A model generated the notes under the pieces. That model was given only the letters and a program-made list of their open reading frames with translations. It was not told the DNA's origin and ran no database searches. DNA of 64,000 bases from Planctomycetota bacterium (lineage in GTDB: Bacteria > Planctomycetota > UBA1135 > GCA-002686595), in assembly GCA_012959785.1 (NCBI GenBank), contig DUCM01000018.1, positions 62,001-126,000 on the forward strand, in the 5' to 3' direction. The position numbers and the translations under genes were made by a program. Below are positions 51,712 through 61,158 of the stretch, in pieces. Numbering within the stretch: position 1 is the first letter of the stretch; each line of letters begins with the position of its first letter.

Positions 51712-51848
51712 CCTCGCCGCTGCCCTTGCTCAATACGCATCGGAGTGCCCCCCCTCGCGTTGGAGGAGATTGTCCTCCGCTTTTCGTTCCGCGACCGCAA
51801 GCTATGGGGCCCGCTTTTCTCTTTCGACCCTTTCCGATCCCACAATCC

Positions 51849-53777
51849 ATGACATTCAGTTCCTCCCCGGTCGCTCTTCTCGTCGTGGCGTTCTGCTTCG
51901 CAGCACCCCTCGGCGCACAGAATGTTCGCGACCCCCAGCCCACAGCCATTGTCGATGTGAGGCTCTCCAGCGACCCTGATGCGGCGCGGGTGGGAATCGT
52001 TCTTCGAGATGGGCGCATCGAACGCATCCTCGCGGAAGGCGAAGAGCCGCCGCCGGGCGTCTTGGTGATCGAGGGCGATGGGGCTCTGGCCCTGCCGGCT
52101 TTTATCGACGCCTACGCCACCAGCGGCTTCGAAGTTGGCGAGCGCGAGGCGGCGCCGGACATGGACACCGAGGTTGACGCCAATGTGCACATCGACATGC
52201 GACGGGCGAATCGCAAGGGATTGCGACCGAGCTTTCGCGTCGTGGACGCCCTCTCCATCGAAGAGGGCACAAGAGAGGGCTATCGCAACCAAGGTTTTGC
52301 CGCCCTGCACTCCTGCCCCGCGGGCGAGATCTTGGGCGGTTTGAGCGCCGTGATGACCCTGCGCGAAGCCAGTCTGCGGGAATGCATCGTGGCCGCGGAG
52401 GTCTTTGCCACAGCAGAATTCCGCGCGAGCGGCCGGGGCTATCCGCGCACCCTCATGGGCTATCACGCGCAACTGCGGCAGTTTTTTCTCGATGCCCGTT
52501 GGCAGGAACAGCGACTTGCACGCTACGCCTCCGGCGAGGCCGATCGGCGGCCGCCCTTCGATCCAGAACTCGAAGCCGCGGGGGAACTCCTGCGCGGCGA
52601 AAGGCGCCTCCTGTGCCGCGCGAACTCTGTCCGTGACATCCGCCGCTGGCTCAAGTTGGCCGAAGAGCACGGTCTGCGCATTGCCATCGCCGGCGGCGCG
52701 GAGGCCTGGAAGGTGGCGGCAGAACTGGCGCAAGCCCAGGTGCCGGTACTGCTCGAATTGGACTGGGGCAAGGAGGTCGAGGATCCCGACGCCGAAGAAG
52801 AGAGCGAGGCCGAGGACGCTCCTGATGGCGAAGAGACGGGTGCAGGCCCGGAGCAGGACGCTGAAGCGGAACCCGAGGCGGAGATAGGCACGGAGCCCAC
52901 GCCCGATGTCGCCCCCGAGCCCACGCAAGAGCCTGAACAAGAACAAGAGAAAGAACGCGAGGCCGCGCCAACCGACGAGCAGCCAGCTCCCGAGGAAGAG
53001 TCATCGGCAGAGCCAGAAAATGCCCTTGAGTACACCGAACCCATCGGCGTCCTGCGCGAGCGCCGGCGTTTGTGGGAACTCAAGCGTGACTGCGCCCTGC
53101 GTCTGGAAGAAGCGGGGGTGGTTTTCGCCTTCGGCTCGAGTGACTCTTCCTCAGCCGAGCTTATCAAGGGAGTTCGCGCCCTGGTGCAAGCGGGCCTCGA
53201 TGAGTCCATAGCCATCCGCGCCCTGACCCAAACGCCCGCGGCCCTATTGGGGCTGGAGCAACACCTCGGAGAACTGGCCCCCGGCTTTGACGCCGACATT
53301 GCCCTCTGGACTCTTTCGCCATTCAAGAAGAAGGCCCATCTCGACTGGCTCTTCATCGACGGTGCCGCTCACGAGTACAAGCGTGAAGACCAGGAGAACG
53401 GCGAGCCCGCGGAGGGCGTGGACCTCACGGGCGGTTGGAGTTTTTCCTACGAAGGTCAGGACGGCCCGCCTGCGACCATGGAACTCGTCATGGATGAGTC
53501 TGGTGCCGTGACCGGAACGCTCTCGTTCACCACGCCCGATGGAACTCCTGTGAGCAGTGCGGTGGAAGGCAACGTGAGAGGGGCCGATTTCAGCTTGCAT
53601 GTGGACCTCGATATCTCGGGCTGGTCCGCAAAGCTGAGCATTGAGGGCCAGGTCGACGGCGACGAGATATCGGGCGACGCCACCTGGAAATACTCCGGCG
53701 GCGAGGACTCCGAGGCCTTCGACGGCAAGCGCTTGCCCGAAGACGACAAGCCCGAAGACAACAAGAGCGTGCGCTGA
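51849..53777 (+). CDS. Secreted amidohydrolase-like protein with acidic insert and C-terminal β domain
   Basis: This 642-residue exported protein (signal peptide about 1-23) resembles the array at 14.5-29.4 kb. β1 reads LPAFIDAYATSG near residue 80, without HxH, so it is probably non-catalytic. Residues about 307-396 are a Glu/Pro-rich insert. A normal end of the amidohydrolase module (LGELAPGFDADIALW) is followed by about 110 residues of β-rich accessory domain (GGWSFSYEGQDGPPATMELV, MDESGAVTGTLSF) resembling a segment of array member 5. It overlaps the next gene by one base (TGATG). Confidence 0.78.
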   Translation: MTFSSSPVALLVVAFCFAAPLGAQNVRDPQPTAIVDVRLSSDPDAARVGIVLRDGRIERILAEGEEPPPGVLVIEGDGALALPAFIDAYATSGFEVGEREAAPDMDTEVDANVHIDMRRANRKGLRPSFRVVDALSIEEGTREGYRNQGFAALHSCPAGEILGGLSAVMTLREASLRECIVAAEVFATAEFRASGRGYPRTLMGYHAQLRQFFLDARWQEQRLARYASGEADRRPPFDPELEAAGELLRGERRLLCRANSVRDIRRWLKLAEEHGLRIAIAGGAEAWKVAAELAQAQVPVLLELDWGKEVEDPDAEEESEAEDAPDGEETGAGPEQDAEAEPEAEIGTEPTPDVAPEPTQEPEQEQEKEREAAPTDEQPAPEEESSAEPENALEYTEPIGVLRERRRLWELKRDCALRLEEAGVVFAFGSSDSSSAELIKGVRALVQAGLDESIAIRALTQTPAALLGLEQHLGELAPGFDADIALWTLSPFKKKAHLDWLFIDGAAHEYKREDQENGEPAEGVDLTGGWSFSYEGQDGPPATMELVMDESGAVTGTLSFTTPDGTPVSSAVEGNVRGADFSLHVDLDISGWSAKLSIEGQVDGDEISGDATWKYSGGEDSEAFDGKRLPEDDKPEDNKSVR

Positions 53778-56398
53778 TGCACACACCCCAAGCAAACACT
53801 CGACCCATGCTGCAACGAGTCGCAAGGACCGCTGGCCTGTGCCTTTCTCTCGCCCTCCTTGTCGGAGCGCCGCTGCTCGCGGCACGAACCCACGAGCATC
53901 CCTTTGAGACCGATGCCGAGCGCGTTCCCACCCTGCGCACAGGCGGCTCCTGCGTCATCCGCGGAGCCACAATCCATTCGGCGGTGGGCCCGGCCGTCTT
54001 GGGCGATGTGCTCGTGATCGAGGGCAAGATCAGCGCCATCGGTGAGGTCGAGGCTCCTGAGGGCCTGGTGGAGATCGACGGGCTGGGCAAACACCTCGCA
54101 CCCGGCGTGGTGGATTGCCACTCGCACATGGCCATCGAGCGCGGCATCAACGAAGGCAGCGTTTCGATCACGGCCGAGGTGGATATTTCCGACTCGGTCA
54201 ACCCCGACGACCTGACTATCTACCGCGCCCTGGCTGGCGGTGTGACCACCGTGCGGTTGTTGCACGGCTCGGCCAATCCAATCGGCGGTCGCCACGAAGT
54301 GCTCAAGTTGAAGTGGAAGCGCAGCGCCGACGAGTTGCGCTTTCCCGGCGCACCCGAGGGCATCAAGTTCGCCCTGGGCGAGAATGTCAAGCGCCCTGGC
54401 GCCTCCGGGCGCGGGCGCTTTCCTGCCACGCGCATGGGCACCGCGGCTGTCTACGAGCGCGCCTTTACGAGAGCCCAGGAGTACGCCGCCGAGTGGAGCG
54501 CCCACGAGGCGGCCCTGGTGGCTGGCGAAAACCCTCTGGCACCGCGGCGTGACCTGCGGCTCGAGTCTCTGGCTGGGATTTTGTCCGGCGACATCATCGT
54601 GCATTGCCATTGCTATCGCGCCGACGGCATTCTGATGATCCTCGATGTGGCCCGGCGTTTTGGGTTCACCGTGGGCACTCTGCAACATGTGCTAGAGGGC
54701 TACAAGGTGGCCCATGAGATGGCAGCAGCGGGCACTGGAGGTTCGACCTTTGGCGACTGGTGGTCGTACAAGATCGAGGCCTACGACGCGATCCCCCAGA
54801 ACGCGTACATGCTCGATCGCGCCGGCGTGCTCTCGTCGGTGAACTCCGATTCCGACGAGATGGTGCGACGGCTGTACGGCGAGGCCGCCAAGAGTGTGCG
54901 CTACGCAAACATGGACCCCGTGCGCGCCTTGGCCCTGGTGACGATCAATCCGGCGCTGCAACTCGGCATCGGTGACCGCGTGGGTTCGATCGAAGTCGGC
55001 AAGGACGCGGACCTGACCCTCCTGACCCGTGCACCCCTGTCATCCCTCGGGCGCGTGGAGTGGACCATGGTGGACGGCGAAATCGAATTCGAACGCCGCG
55101 ATAGTTTTGGTTTCGACGCCGAACCCTTGAGCGGAAGTGAGGTGAGCGCAGAGCCCTTCGAGGAGCTCCACTGGGACGCCGAGGGCGGTCCCATGATTGC
55201 CATCCAGGGTGCCACGATTCACACAGTCTCGGGCCCAACGATCCAGAACGGCACGATCCTGTTCCAGGGCGGCCGCATCCTGCGCGTGGACAGCAACCCG
55301 GAATTGCCCCTCACGGCGCGGGTCATCCCGGCCGAGGGCCTGCACATCTGGCCCGGCGTGATTGCCCTCAACACGGCCCTGGGACTGCGGGAGATCGCCG
55401 CCATCGACATGACTGTCGACACCCGCGAGATCGGCGGCAATCAGCCCGACCTGGCGGTCTTGAAGTCCATCAACGCCGAGTCGGCGCACATCGGCGTGAC
55501 CCGCTACAACGGCATCACCCGTGCCCAGGTCGCGCCCCAAGGCGGGGGACCGATCATGGGCCAATCAGCGGTGATCGACCTCGATGGAGACAACTGGCGC
55601 GAGCTCGCCACCATCGAGCTCGACATGTTGCACATCTCATTTCCGCGCACTTCGAACACGGCCAAGAAGAAGGAGATGCCCGAGGAGGCCGAGGAGCTCT
55701 CCCTGTGGTTCGAGAAGGCGCGTAGCTACGGCCAGCTAGAGGTCTCCGCTCGCGAGGGTGGTTTGCAGCCCCGGGATTTTGATGCGCGCCTGGCGGCCCT
55801 TGCGCCCTATGCCCTGGGAGAAAAGCGCGTCGCCCTGCATGCGAACAACGCCCAGACGATTCTCTTCGCTTTGCAGTTTGCCAAGGAAGAGGGCCTGGAC
55901 GCCGTGCTGTTTGGTGTGCGCGAGGGTTGGAAGGTGGCCGATGCCATCACCGCCTCGGGAGTCGCGGTTGTGGTGGGGCCTGTCCTGGCGTTGCCCTTGT
56001 CGGAGTTCGACCCCTATGACGCGAGCTTTGCCAACGCGGCGGTACTCTTTGCGGCCGGTGTGCAGCTTGCGATTCAGACCGATGACCAGGAGAACCCGCG
56101 CAATGTGGCCTTTCACGCGGCCATGGCCAGCTCCTTCGGCTTGCCCCACTCCGAAGCGGTGCGCGCCATCACCCTGGGCGCAGCCGAGGTCCTGGGCCTC
56201 GACGACCGCCTGGGTAGTCTGGAGCCCGGCAAGATCGCCGACCTGGTCGTGACCGACGGCGATTTGCTGGAGATCACCAGTCGGGTCGAATACCTCTTCA
56301 TCGACGGCGTGCAGAGCTCGCTCACGAACCGGCAGACGGAATTTTTCAGAAAGTACTCCAAGCGGCTCAAACGACAGGAAGAGGCTGCCGGACGCTAA
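53777..56398 (+). CDS. Secreted double amidohydrolase, N-terminal module intact
   Basis: This 873-residue exported protein (signal peptide about 12-36) contains two amidohydrolase modules. The first has a full metal site by eye: His115 and His117 (VDCHSHM), a Lys in EVLKLKWKR, His276/His278 (VHCHCY), His304 (LQHVLEG) and Asp358 (NSDSDE). The second module (from about residue 470) has GVIALNTALG in place of the metal motif and is probably non-catalytic. Both keep the DR-GSLE-GKxADL signature. It is coupled to the upstream degenerate paralogue. Substrate unknown. Confidence 0.84.
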   Translation: MHTPQANTRPMLQRVARTAGLCLSLALLVGAPLLAARTHEHPFETDAERVPTLRTGGSCVIRGATIHSAVGPAVLGDVLVIEGKISAIGEVEAPEGLVEIDGLGKHLAPGVVDCHSHMAIERGINEGSVSITAEVDISDSVNPDDLTIYRALAGGVTTVRLLHGSANPIGGRHEVLKLKWKRSADELRFPGAPEGIKFALGENVKRPGASGRGRFPATRMGTAAVYERAFTRAQEYAAEWSAHEAALVAGENPLAPRRDLRLESLAGILSGDIIVHCHCYRADGILMILDVARRFGFTVGTLQHVLEGYKVAHEMAAAGTGGSTFGDWWSYKIEAYDAIPQNAYMLDRAGVLSSVNSDSDEMVRRLYGEAAKSVRYANMDPVRALALVTINPALQLGIGDRVGSIEVGKDADLTLLTRAPLSSLGRVEWTMVDGEIEFERRDSFGFDAEPLSGSEVSAEPFEELHWDAEGGPMIAIQGATIHTVSGPTIQNGTILFQGGRILRVDSNPELPLTARVIPAEGLHIWPGVIALNTALGLREIAAIDMTVDTREIGGNQPDLAVLKSINAESAHIGVTRYNGITRAQVAPQGGGPIMGQSAVIDLDGDNWRELATIELDMLHISFPRTSNTAKKKEMPEEAEELSLWFEKARSYGQLEVSAREGGLQPRDFDARLAALAPYALGEKRVALHANNAQTILFALQFAKEEGLDAVLFGVREGWKVADAITASGVAVVVGPVLALPLSEFDPYDASFANAAVLFAAGVQLAIQTDDQENPRNVAFHAAMASSFGLPHSEAVRAITLGAAEVLGLDDRLGSLEPGKIADLVVTDGDLLEITSRVEYLFIDGVQSSLTNRQTEFFRKYSKRLKRQEEAAGR

Positions 56399-56617
56399 CC
56401 GGGGATCGCTTGACCAACGCACATTGGTCCGCTCGACTACGGGTATGGGGGTCGCGCACATTGTGACCCATAGGACATAGGATGGAGGGCAGCCCTGGAA
56501 CTCCAGCCCGAGCAAGTCGCCCGACCAAGCAAGCCTGCGAGCAAGCGGCGCGCAAAAAAAAGGGCTCGCCAGCCGCGGCACGCCCCATACGGGGCCTTTC
56601 AAGCCATACAGACAAAC

Positions 56618-57445
56618 ATGAAGATCGCCAACATCATGACCGAAGACATCGTCTCGGTCGGGTCCCAATGTTCCCTCGATGAAGCCATCGGCCTGTTCGA
56701 ATCCAGCCAGCTCCGCCACCTGCCCGTGGTGGACTCGGGACGCCTGGCGGGGATGCTCTCGGATCGTGACATCGCACTGACCACGGGCTGGATTTTGGCC
56801 GCCTATCAGCAGGATGATGAGGGCACGGGACCAAACACGGTGGACCAGATCATGCGCACAGATGTGAAGACTCTCGGCCCCGAGGCCTCGATTTCCGATG
56901 CCTCAGCGGTCATCCTCGACAACCGAGTGGGAGCTGTTCCGGTGATGCAGTCCGGGGAGATCATCGGGATCCTCACCACCACCGATCTCTTGCGTGCCTC
57001 CCACGGAGCCGACTCGGATGCCGACTGGTGCGTACCCGACGGCATGCTGGTGGGTGCGTCGATGACGACTGAGGTCTGCACGGCGAACCCCGAGATGATG
57101 ATGGAGGACGCCATCGACCTCTGCCAGGAGCACTCCATGCGGCACCTGCCGATTCTGGAGCAGGGCGCCCTGGTGGGCATGATCTCCGACCGCGACCTGC
57201 GCTTTGGCTTGGGGCAGGAGATCGTCTCCGACATTCGAGCCCAGGAAGAGGGCCGCATGGAGATCCCGCGCACGCAGGTTTCGGCCCTGATGAGCGCCGA
57301 TGTAATCACCATCGGTGCCGACAGGACCCTGGAACACGCGGCCGAGACCATGCTGGAGCACGGTTTCAGCGCCCTGCCGGTGGTGCGCAAGGGCGAATTG
57401 GTGGGGATCCTCACCAACACGGACATCCTGCGCAGCTGCAGTTGA
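56618..57445 (+). CDS. Four-CBS-domain protein
   Basis: This 275-residue protein is made of four CBS domains: about 1-58 (IANIMTEDIVSVG to LSDRDIALTTGW), 75-130, 145-200 and 220-275. The pairs probably form two Bateman modules that bind adenosine nucleotides. There is no attached enzyme or channel domain, so it is likely a stand-alone energy-sensing or regulatory subunit. A similar protein follows 248 bases downstream, indicating tandem duplication. A short GCCCC-ATAC-GGGGC hairpin lies at 56582-56595, upstream of the start. Confidence 0.88.
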   Translation: MKIANIMTEDIVSVGSQCSLDEAIGLFESSQLRHLPVVDSGRLAGMLSDRDIALTTGWILAAYQQDDEGTGPNTVDQIMRTDVKTLGPEASISDASAVILDNRVGAVPVMQSGEIIGILTTTDLLRASHGADSDADWCVPDGMLVGASMTTEVCTANPEMMMEDAIDLCQEHSMRHLPILEQGALVGMISDRDLRFGLGQEIVSDIRAQEEGRMEIPRTQVSALMSADVITIGADRTLEHAAETMLEHGFSALPVVRKGELVGILTNTDILRSCS

Positions 57446-57693
57446 GGCAGGCCGGGGCAAACCCTCACCCTGATCGGGGCTGCCCCGAGGCGGAGACTGT
57501 CGCAAGGGGGGGGGCAACCCGCCTGCAAGGCCAGGCGAGTATGGCCAGCCTGGTAAAGAAATTGCAATCAGGGGCAGCGGACGCCACTTCGCCCCTGGCG
57601 AGATCTGCGTTTGGGGCTAAGGTGGATGGCCGAAAACACTGCCGCTATCCCCTCTTTCGACCCTCCGGAGTCCCCGTTCTCCGGGCCAATGCC

Positions 57694-58494
57694 ATGCAAG
57701 TCGCTCAAATCATGGCCACCGATGTGGCCACTCTTTCTCCCGATGACACCCTCGACCGAGCGCTCGAGCTTTTCGAGGGTGGCGAGCTCGGACACCTCGT
57801 TGTGCTCTGGCGGGGGGGCCTTTTCGGCCTGCTCTCCGAGCGCGAAGTGGCCCGTGCCACGGGCTGGAAGACTGCCCAGGAACGCCGGAACCTGGGCATT
57901 GACAGCCCCCTTCTTGTGCGCGAACTCGTACGCGAGCGAGCGGTGACCCTAACCCCCGAGCACCCGGTCGAGGCCGCCGCATCGATGATGGTGGGCAAGC
58001 GCGTGGGGGCTATCCCGATTCTTCAGGGCAGCCTCTTTGTGGGCCTCGTCACCACCCGCGATCTGCTGGCCGCTTTTCGAAAGCGCAACCCCGCCGCCGA
58101 GTGGGGTGTGGCCGAGGACTCTAAGGTCTCAGACTACATGCGCGCCACAGTTACTGCACGCCCGGAGCAGCCCGCCACCGAGGCAGCCAGCCTGTGCTTG
58201 CAGGAGTCCCAGCGCTTCTTGCCCGTGACCTCCCAAGAGAAGGTCGTGGGGATCGTCTCCGAGCACGACCTGCGCCGCGCTTTCGAGGGCCAGGAACCCG
58301 AGCCCGTCTCGGGGGTGATGGCGACCAACTTGGTCACGATCAGTCCCGAGGAAGGTCTGGCGAAGGCCGCGGACTCGATGCTCAAACACGATGTGGGAGC
58401 CTTGCCAGTTGTGCGCGAGAACTCCTTTGTGGGCCTTCTCACCGAGGATGACATCATTCAGCATTGCACCTCGCGGCCCAGAGCCCAGGGGTAG
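57694..58494 (+). CDS. Four-CBS-domain protein (tandem paralogue)
   Basis: This 266-residue protein has the same four-CBS layout and similar spacing to the previous gene (start VAQIMATDVATLSPDDTLDR; LSEREVARATGW parallels LSDRDIALTTGW). The two are diverged tandem duplicates and may form a heteromer. The ATG at 57694 was chosen because it matches the start of the paralogue; an in-frame ATG at 57542 would add about 50 residues without CBS character. A GAGCC/GGCTC hairpin with TTT at 58524-58541 may be the terminator. Confidence 0.85.
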   Translation: MQVAQIMATDVATLSPDDTLDRALELFEGGELGHLVVLWRGGLFGLLSEREVARATGWKTAQERRNLGIDSPLLVRELVRERAVTLTPEHPVEAAASMMVGKRVGAIPILQGSLFVGLVTTRDLLAAFRKRNPAAEWGVAEDSKVSDYMRATVTARPEQPATEAASLCLQESQRFLPVTSQEKVVGIVSEHDLRRAFEGQEPEPVSGVMATNLVTISPEEGLAKAADSMLKHDVGALPVVRENSFVGLLTEDDIIQHCTSRPRAQG

Positions 58495-58523
58495 CGCGGG
58501 TGAGATCCCGGGCGAGACAGGCC

Positions 58524-58541
58524 GAGCCACATCGGCTCTTT
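58524..58541 (+). terminator. Weak terminator candidate after the CBS genes
   Basis: GAGCC, loop ACATC, GGCTC followed by TTT, 30 bases after the stop of the second CBS gene. The stem is short. Confidence 0.35.
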
Positions 58542-58610
58542 GCACGTGGCCGGGCTAGTCACCGGATCTTCCGAACTGCTTGACGGCCTCGATGTGTTAT
58601 CCCAGGACCC

Positions 58611-58928
58611 ATGAAGAAGCAAATCGAAGTCGATTGCCCGTGCTGCGAGTCGCGCCTCTCGATCGATGTCCTGACCCAGCGAGTGACTCGGGCCATAGCG
58701 CGCGCCGAATTGGACGAACTCGGCCAGCCCAAACAAGACGGAAAGCGTTGGGAGCGCGCCGCCGAACGCGTGGCGGATCGGGTGGAAAGTGCGCCGGACA
58801 AGCTCGATTCAGCCCTTGATGCCGAGCGCAACAAGTCCTCGCGCTACGACGAGCTGTTCGACGATGCTTGCAAAAAAGCTCGCAAGAAGGTCCAGGACCG
58901 AGAAGACGAGGGCGACTTTCCGGACTAA
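58611..58928 (+). CDS. Small protein with N-terminal CxC-C zinc-like motif
   Basis: This 105-residue protein begins with KKQIEVDCPCCESRLSIDVL, where CPCC could form part of a zinc or redox site, though no second cysteine pair follows. The remainder is charged and helical (AERVADRVESAPDKLDSALD). I do not recognise a family with certainty. It lies 92 bases before the LOG-family gene on the same strand and could be co-transcribed. The ATG at 58611 is clear. Confidence 0.6.
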   Translation: MKKQIEVDCPCCESRLSIDVLTQRVTRAIARAELDELGQPKQDGKRWERAAERVADRVESAPDKLDSALDAERNKSSRYDELFDDACKKARKKVQDREDEGDFPD

Positions 58929-59020
58929 GCGCGAGAACAGCAACGAAACCGATCACGGCTTGCCGCATGGGGGACCGAGCTTGCTATAAGTTTGCCCCCC
59001 AACTTTTTCACCCCCTTACC

Positions 59021-59821
59021 ATGACGGACAGCCGCTACCAAGCCATCAAGGCTTACAAGAACGAAAAATTCATGAACAGCACCGATGCGCGGGCTCTGCG
59101 CATCCTGGCCGAGTACCTCGAACCGGCTTCTCGCTTTCGCGAATTTCATGTGCGCGACACGATTGTGTTCTTCGGTTCGGCGCGAATTCCATCGCGGGAG
59201 ATCGCCGAGGGACTTCTGCGCGAGGCGGAGGCTGGCAAGGGCGATCTCACTGTGGAGCTGGCCCAAAAGAAGCTCCACATGTCTCGCTACTACGAGGCCA
59301 CCCGCGAGCTGACTCGACGCCTGACCGAATGGTCCAAGAGCCTCGAGGGCACCGAACGCCGCTTTGTCGCCTGTTCGGGCGGCGGCCCGGGAATCATGGA
59401 AGCCGCCAACCGCGGCGCGAGCGAGGCCAAGGGAGAGAACATCGGCCTGAACATCTCCTTGCCCTTCGAGCAGAACGACAACCCCTACATCACTCACCGC
59501 CTATCGTTTGAGTTCCACTACTTCTTTATGCGCAAGTTCTGGTTCAGCTACCTCGCCAAGGCCCTGGTGGTGATGCCGGGTGGCTTTGGAACCCTTGATG
59601 AGTTCATGGAGGTCGTTACCCTCGTTCAGACCCTGAAGATCAAGAAGCGCCTGCCGATCGTGCTGTTCGGAACGGAGTACTGGGATCGTGTGATCGACTT
59701 TGAACCCATGATCGAGTTCGGAACCATCAGTCCCGAGGATGTGGATTTGTTCTACCGCACAGATTCCGTGGATGACGCCTACAGCTACCTCGTCCGAGAA
59801 CTCACGGAGCACTTTCTCTAG
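59021..59821 (+). CDS. LOG-family protein (nucleotide 5'-monophosphate phosphoribohydrolase-like)
   Basis: This 266-residue protein has the lysine-decarboxylase-like Rossmann fold of LOG enzymes, with CSGGGPGIMEAANRGA and the catalytic PGGFGTLDE. Characterised members remove ribose-5-phosphate from cytokinin nucleotides or from AMP. An N-terminal extension of about 60 residues precedes the conserved IVFFGSARI. The ATG at 59021 was chosen from the conserved N-terminus. In vivo substrate is not predictable. Confidence 0.88.
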   Translation: MTDSRYQAIKAYKNEKFMNSTDARALRILAEYLEPASRFREFHVRDTIVFFGSARIPSREIAEGLLREAEAGKGDLTVELAQKKLHMSRYYEATRELTRRLTEWSKSLEGTERRFVACSGGGPGIMEAANRGASEAKGENIGLNISLPFEQNDNPYITHRLSFEFHYFFMRKFWFSYLAKALVVMPGGFGTLDEFMEVVTLVQTLKIKKRLPIVLFGTEYWDRVIDFEPMIEFGTISPEDVDLFYRTDSVDDAYSYLVRELTEHFL

Positions 59822-60139
59822 GCTCCTCATGAAGCACCCAGCCGGGCACTCTCTGGGGCTCTCCTCGGGGCAATCAGGGCTCGCTCTAGCGGGCAGAATC
59901 CTTGTCTGTTGCAACCAAATCCCAGAGCGACTCGAGAGGGCAGCCCTCGGCCTGGATGGCAGTCCAAACGGCGATTGAGGACCAAGTTGGAAAAAATTTC
60001 CTCCTGTTTTTGACTCTGGACGGCCCTTCACTGCGGAGCACACCCCGGACTGACTCAAGCCCTCGGGCCGCAGACGCCGATCTTTACCTCCGAGCCCCTC
60101 TTCAAGCCCGCCACGGAGCCAAAGACAGCCCTGACCCCC
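59822..60139. other. Gene-free stretch upstream of the GGDEF-like gene
   Basis: These 318 bases lie between the LOG and GGDEF-like genes. No protein gene, clear terminator or repeat was recognised. The promoter of the GGDEF-like/MamK-like pair is expected here. Confidence 0.4.
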
Positions 60140-61123
60140 ATGCCCCAAATTCCCATCGCTAACTTCACCGGCAACATCGACAGCCTGTTCTCCCAAGAGG
60201 AGCTCCAGCGCTTGATGCAGTCGGAGTGCGAGCGCGCAACCCGTTACGGATATCCCGTCACGGCCATCATGGTTGCCGTCGACCGCATCGATCAGCTTGG
60301 CGACCTTTACGGCACCGAGTCTCGAGACGCCATCATGGGCGAAGTGAGTGCCCTCCTGCGCAAGAGCACCCGCGAGAGCGACTACCTTGGCTGCATGGTG
60401 GGAAACCATTTCTTCGCGATCTTCCCCCACACGCCTGGTAGTGATGGGTTGCCCCTGGCGGAGCGCCTCCTGGAAGGGGCGACGAATCTCCTGTTTGACA
60501 GTGGAGCGGCCAATGTCCTGGTGACCCTTTCCCTGGGGCTCTCATTTCGCACCGCCGATGAGAGCGTTGATATGCTCGAACTCCAGACCGAAGTGAATTC
60601 GGCCATGGGCCTCGCCAGTGCATCTGGCGGCAATCGCGTCGTTCGCTATGCGGCCAGCTTGGGAAGCAAGGGCAATGCAGCCTTGGATGCAGCGCCTGAC
60701 CTGGAGGAGCTTGGTGAGAACCTTGGCCTCTTGCTGAACCAGAAGGTCGCCGGGATTTTTGAGTCCATGGGCCAGGAACCGCCCGACTTTGGCGGCAACG
60801 AGCACGAAGTCCTCGCCCTCGCCGTAGAGAAGATGGAGGCCTCGCACTCGAAAATGCGCCAGGACCATGCCGACCGTGTGGAGCAGCTCGAGCGCCGACT
60901 GGCCAAGATGTCCGAGTCCCTCGAGATCACCGAAGAAGAGCTGCAGCGCGTGCTGGCCACAAGGAATGTGGATTCCGGCATCGCTTCGATCTACCGTACG
61001 GTCCAGGGCCTTTCCGATGTTGAAGGCAACTTGGCGCTCAAGAAGGAAATGATGGCTGCGATCTTCGAAGCCAACCTGGAACTCAAGAACAAGGCGCCCC
61101 AACAAGGGGAGCAACCCTCCTAG
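60140..61123 (+). CDS. Degenerate GGDEF-domain protein with C-terminal coiled coil
   Basis: This 327-residue cytoplasmic protein has the fold outline of a diguanylate cyclase domain over residues about 20-165 (VTAIMVAVDRIDQLGDLYG, then SDYLGCMVGNHFFAIF, then VTLSLGLSF). The signature GGDEF is GNHFF at 88-92, so cyclic-di-GMP synthesis is unlikely. Residues about 230-315 form a long helical, coiled-coil-prone region (KMRQDHADRVEQLERRLAKM). It is 35 bases upstream of the MamK-like actin gene. Together they may form a filament and adaptor pair (inference). Confidence 0.72.
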   Translation: MPQIPIANFTGNIDSLFSQEELQRLMQSECERATRYGYPVTAIMVAVDRIDQLGDLYGTESRDAIMGEVSALLRKSTRESDYLGCMVGNHFFAIFPHTPGSDGLPLAERLLEGATNLLFDSGAANVLVTLSLGLSFRTADESVDMLELQTEVNSAMGLASASGGNRVVRYAASLGSKGNAALDAAPDLEELGENLGLLLNQKVAGIFESMGQEPPDFGGNEHEVLALAVEKMEASHSKMRQDHADRVEQLERRLAKMSESLEITEEELQRVLATRNVDSGIASIYRTVQGLSDVEGNLALKKEMMAAIFEANLELKNKAPQQGEQPS

Positions 61124-61158
61124 CCCGGCCTATTCGCCCTACAGAGGAGACGAGCCAC

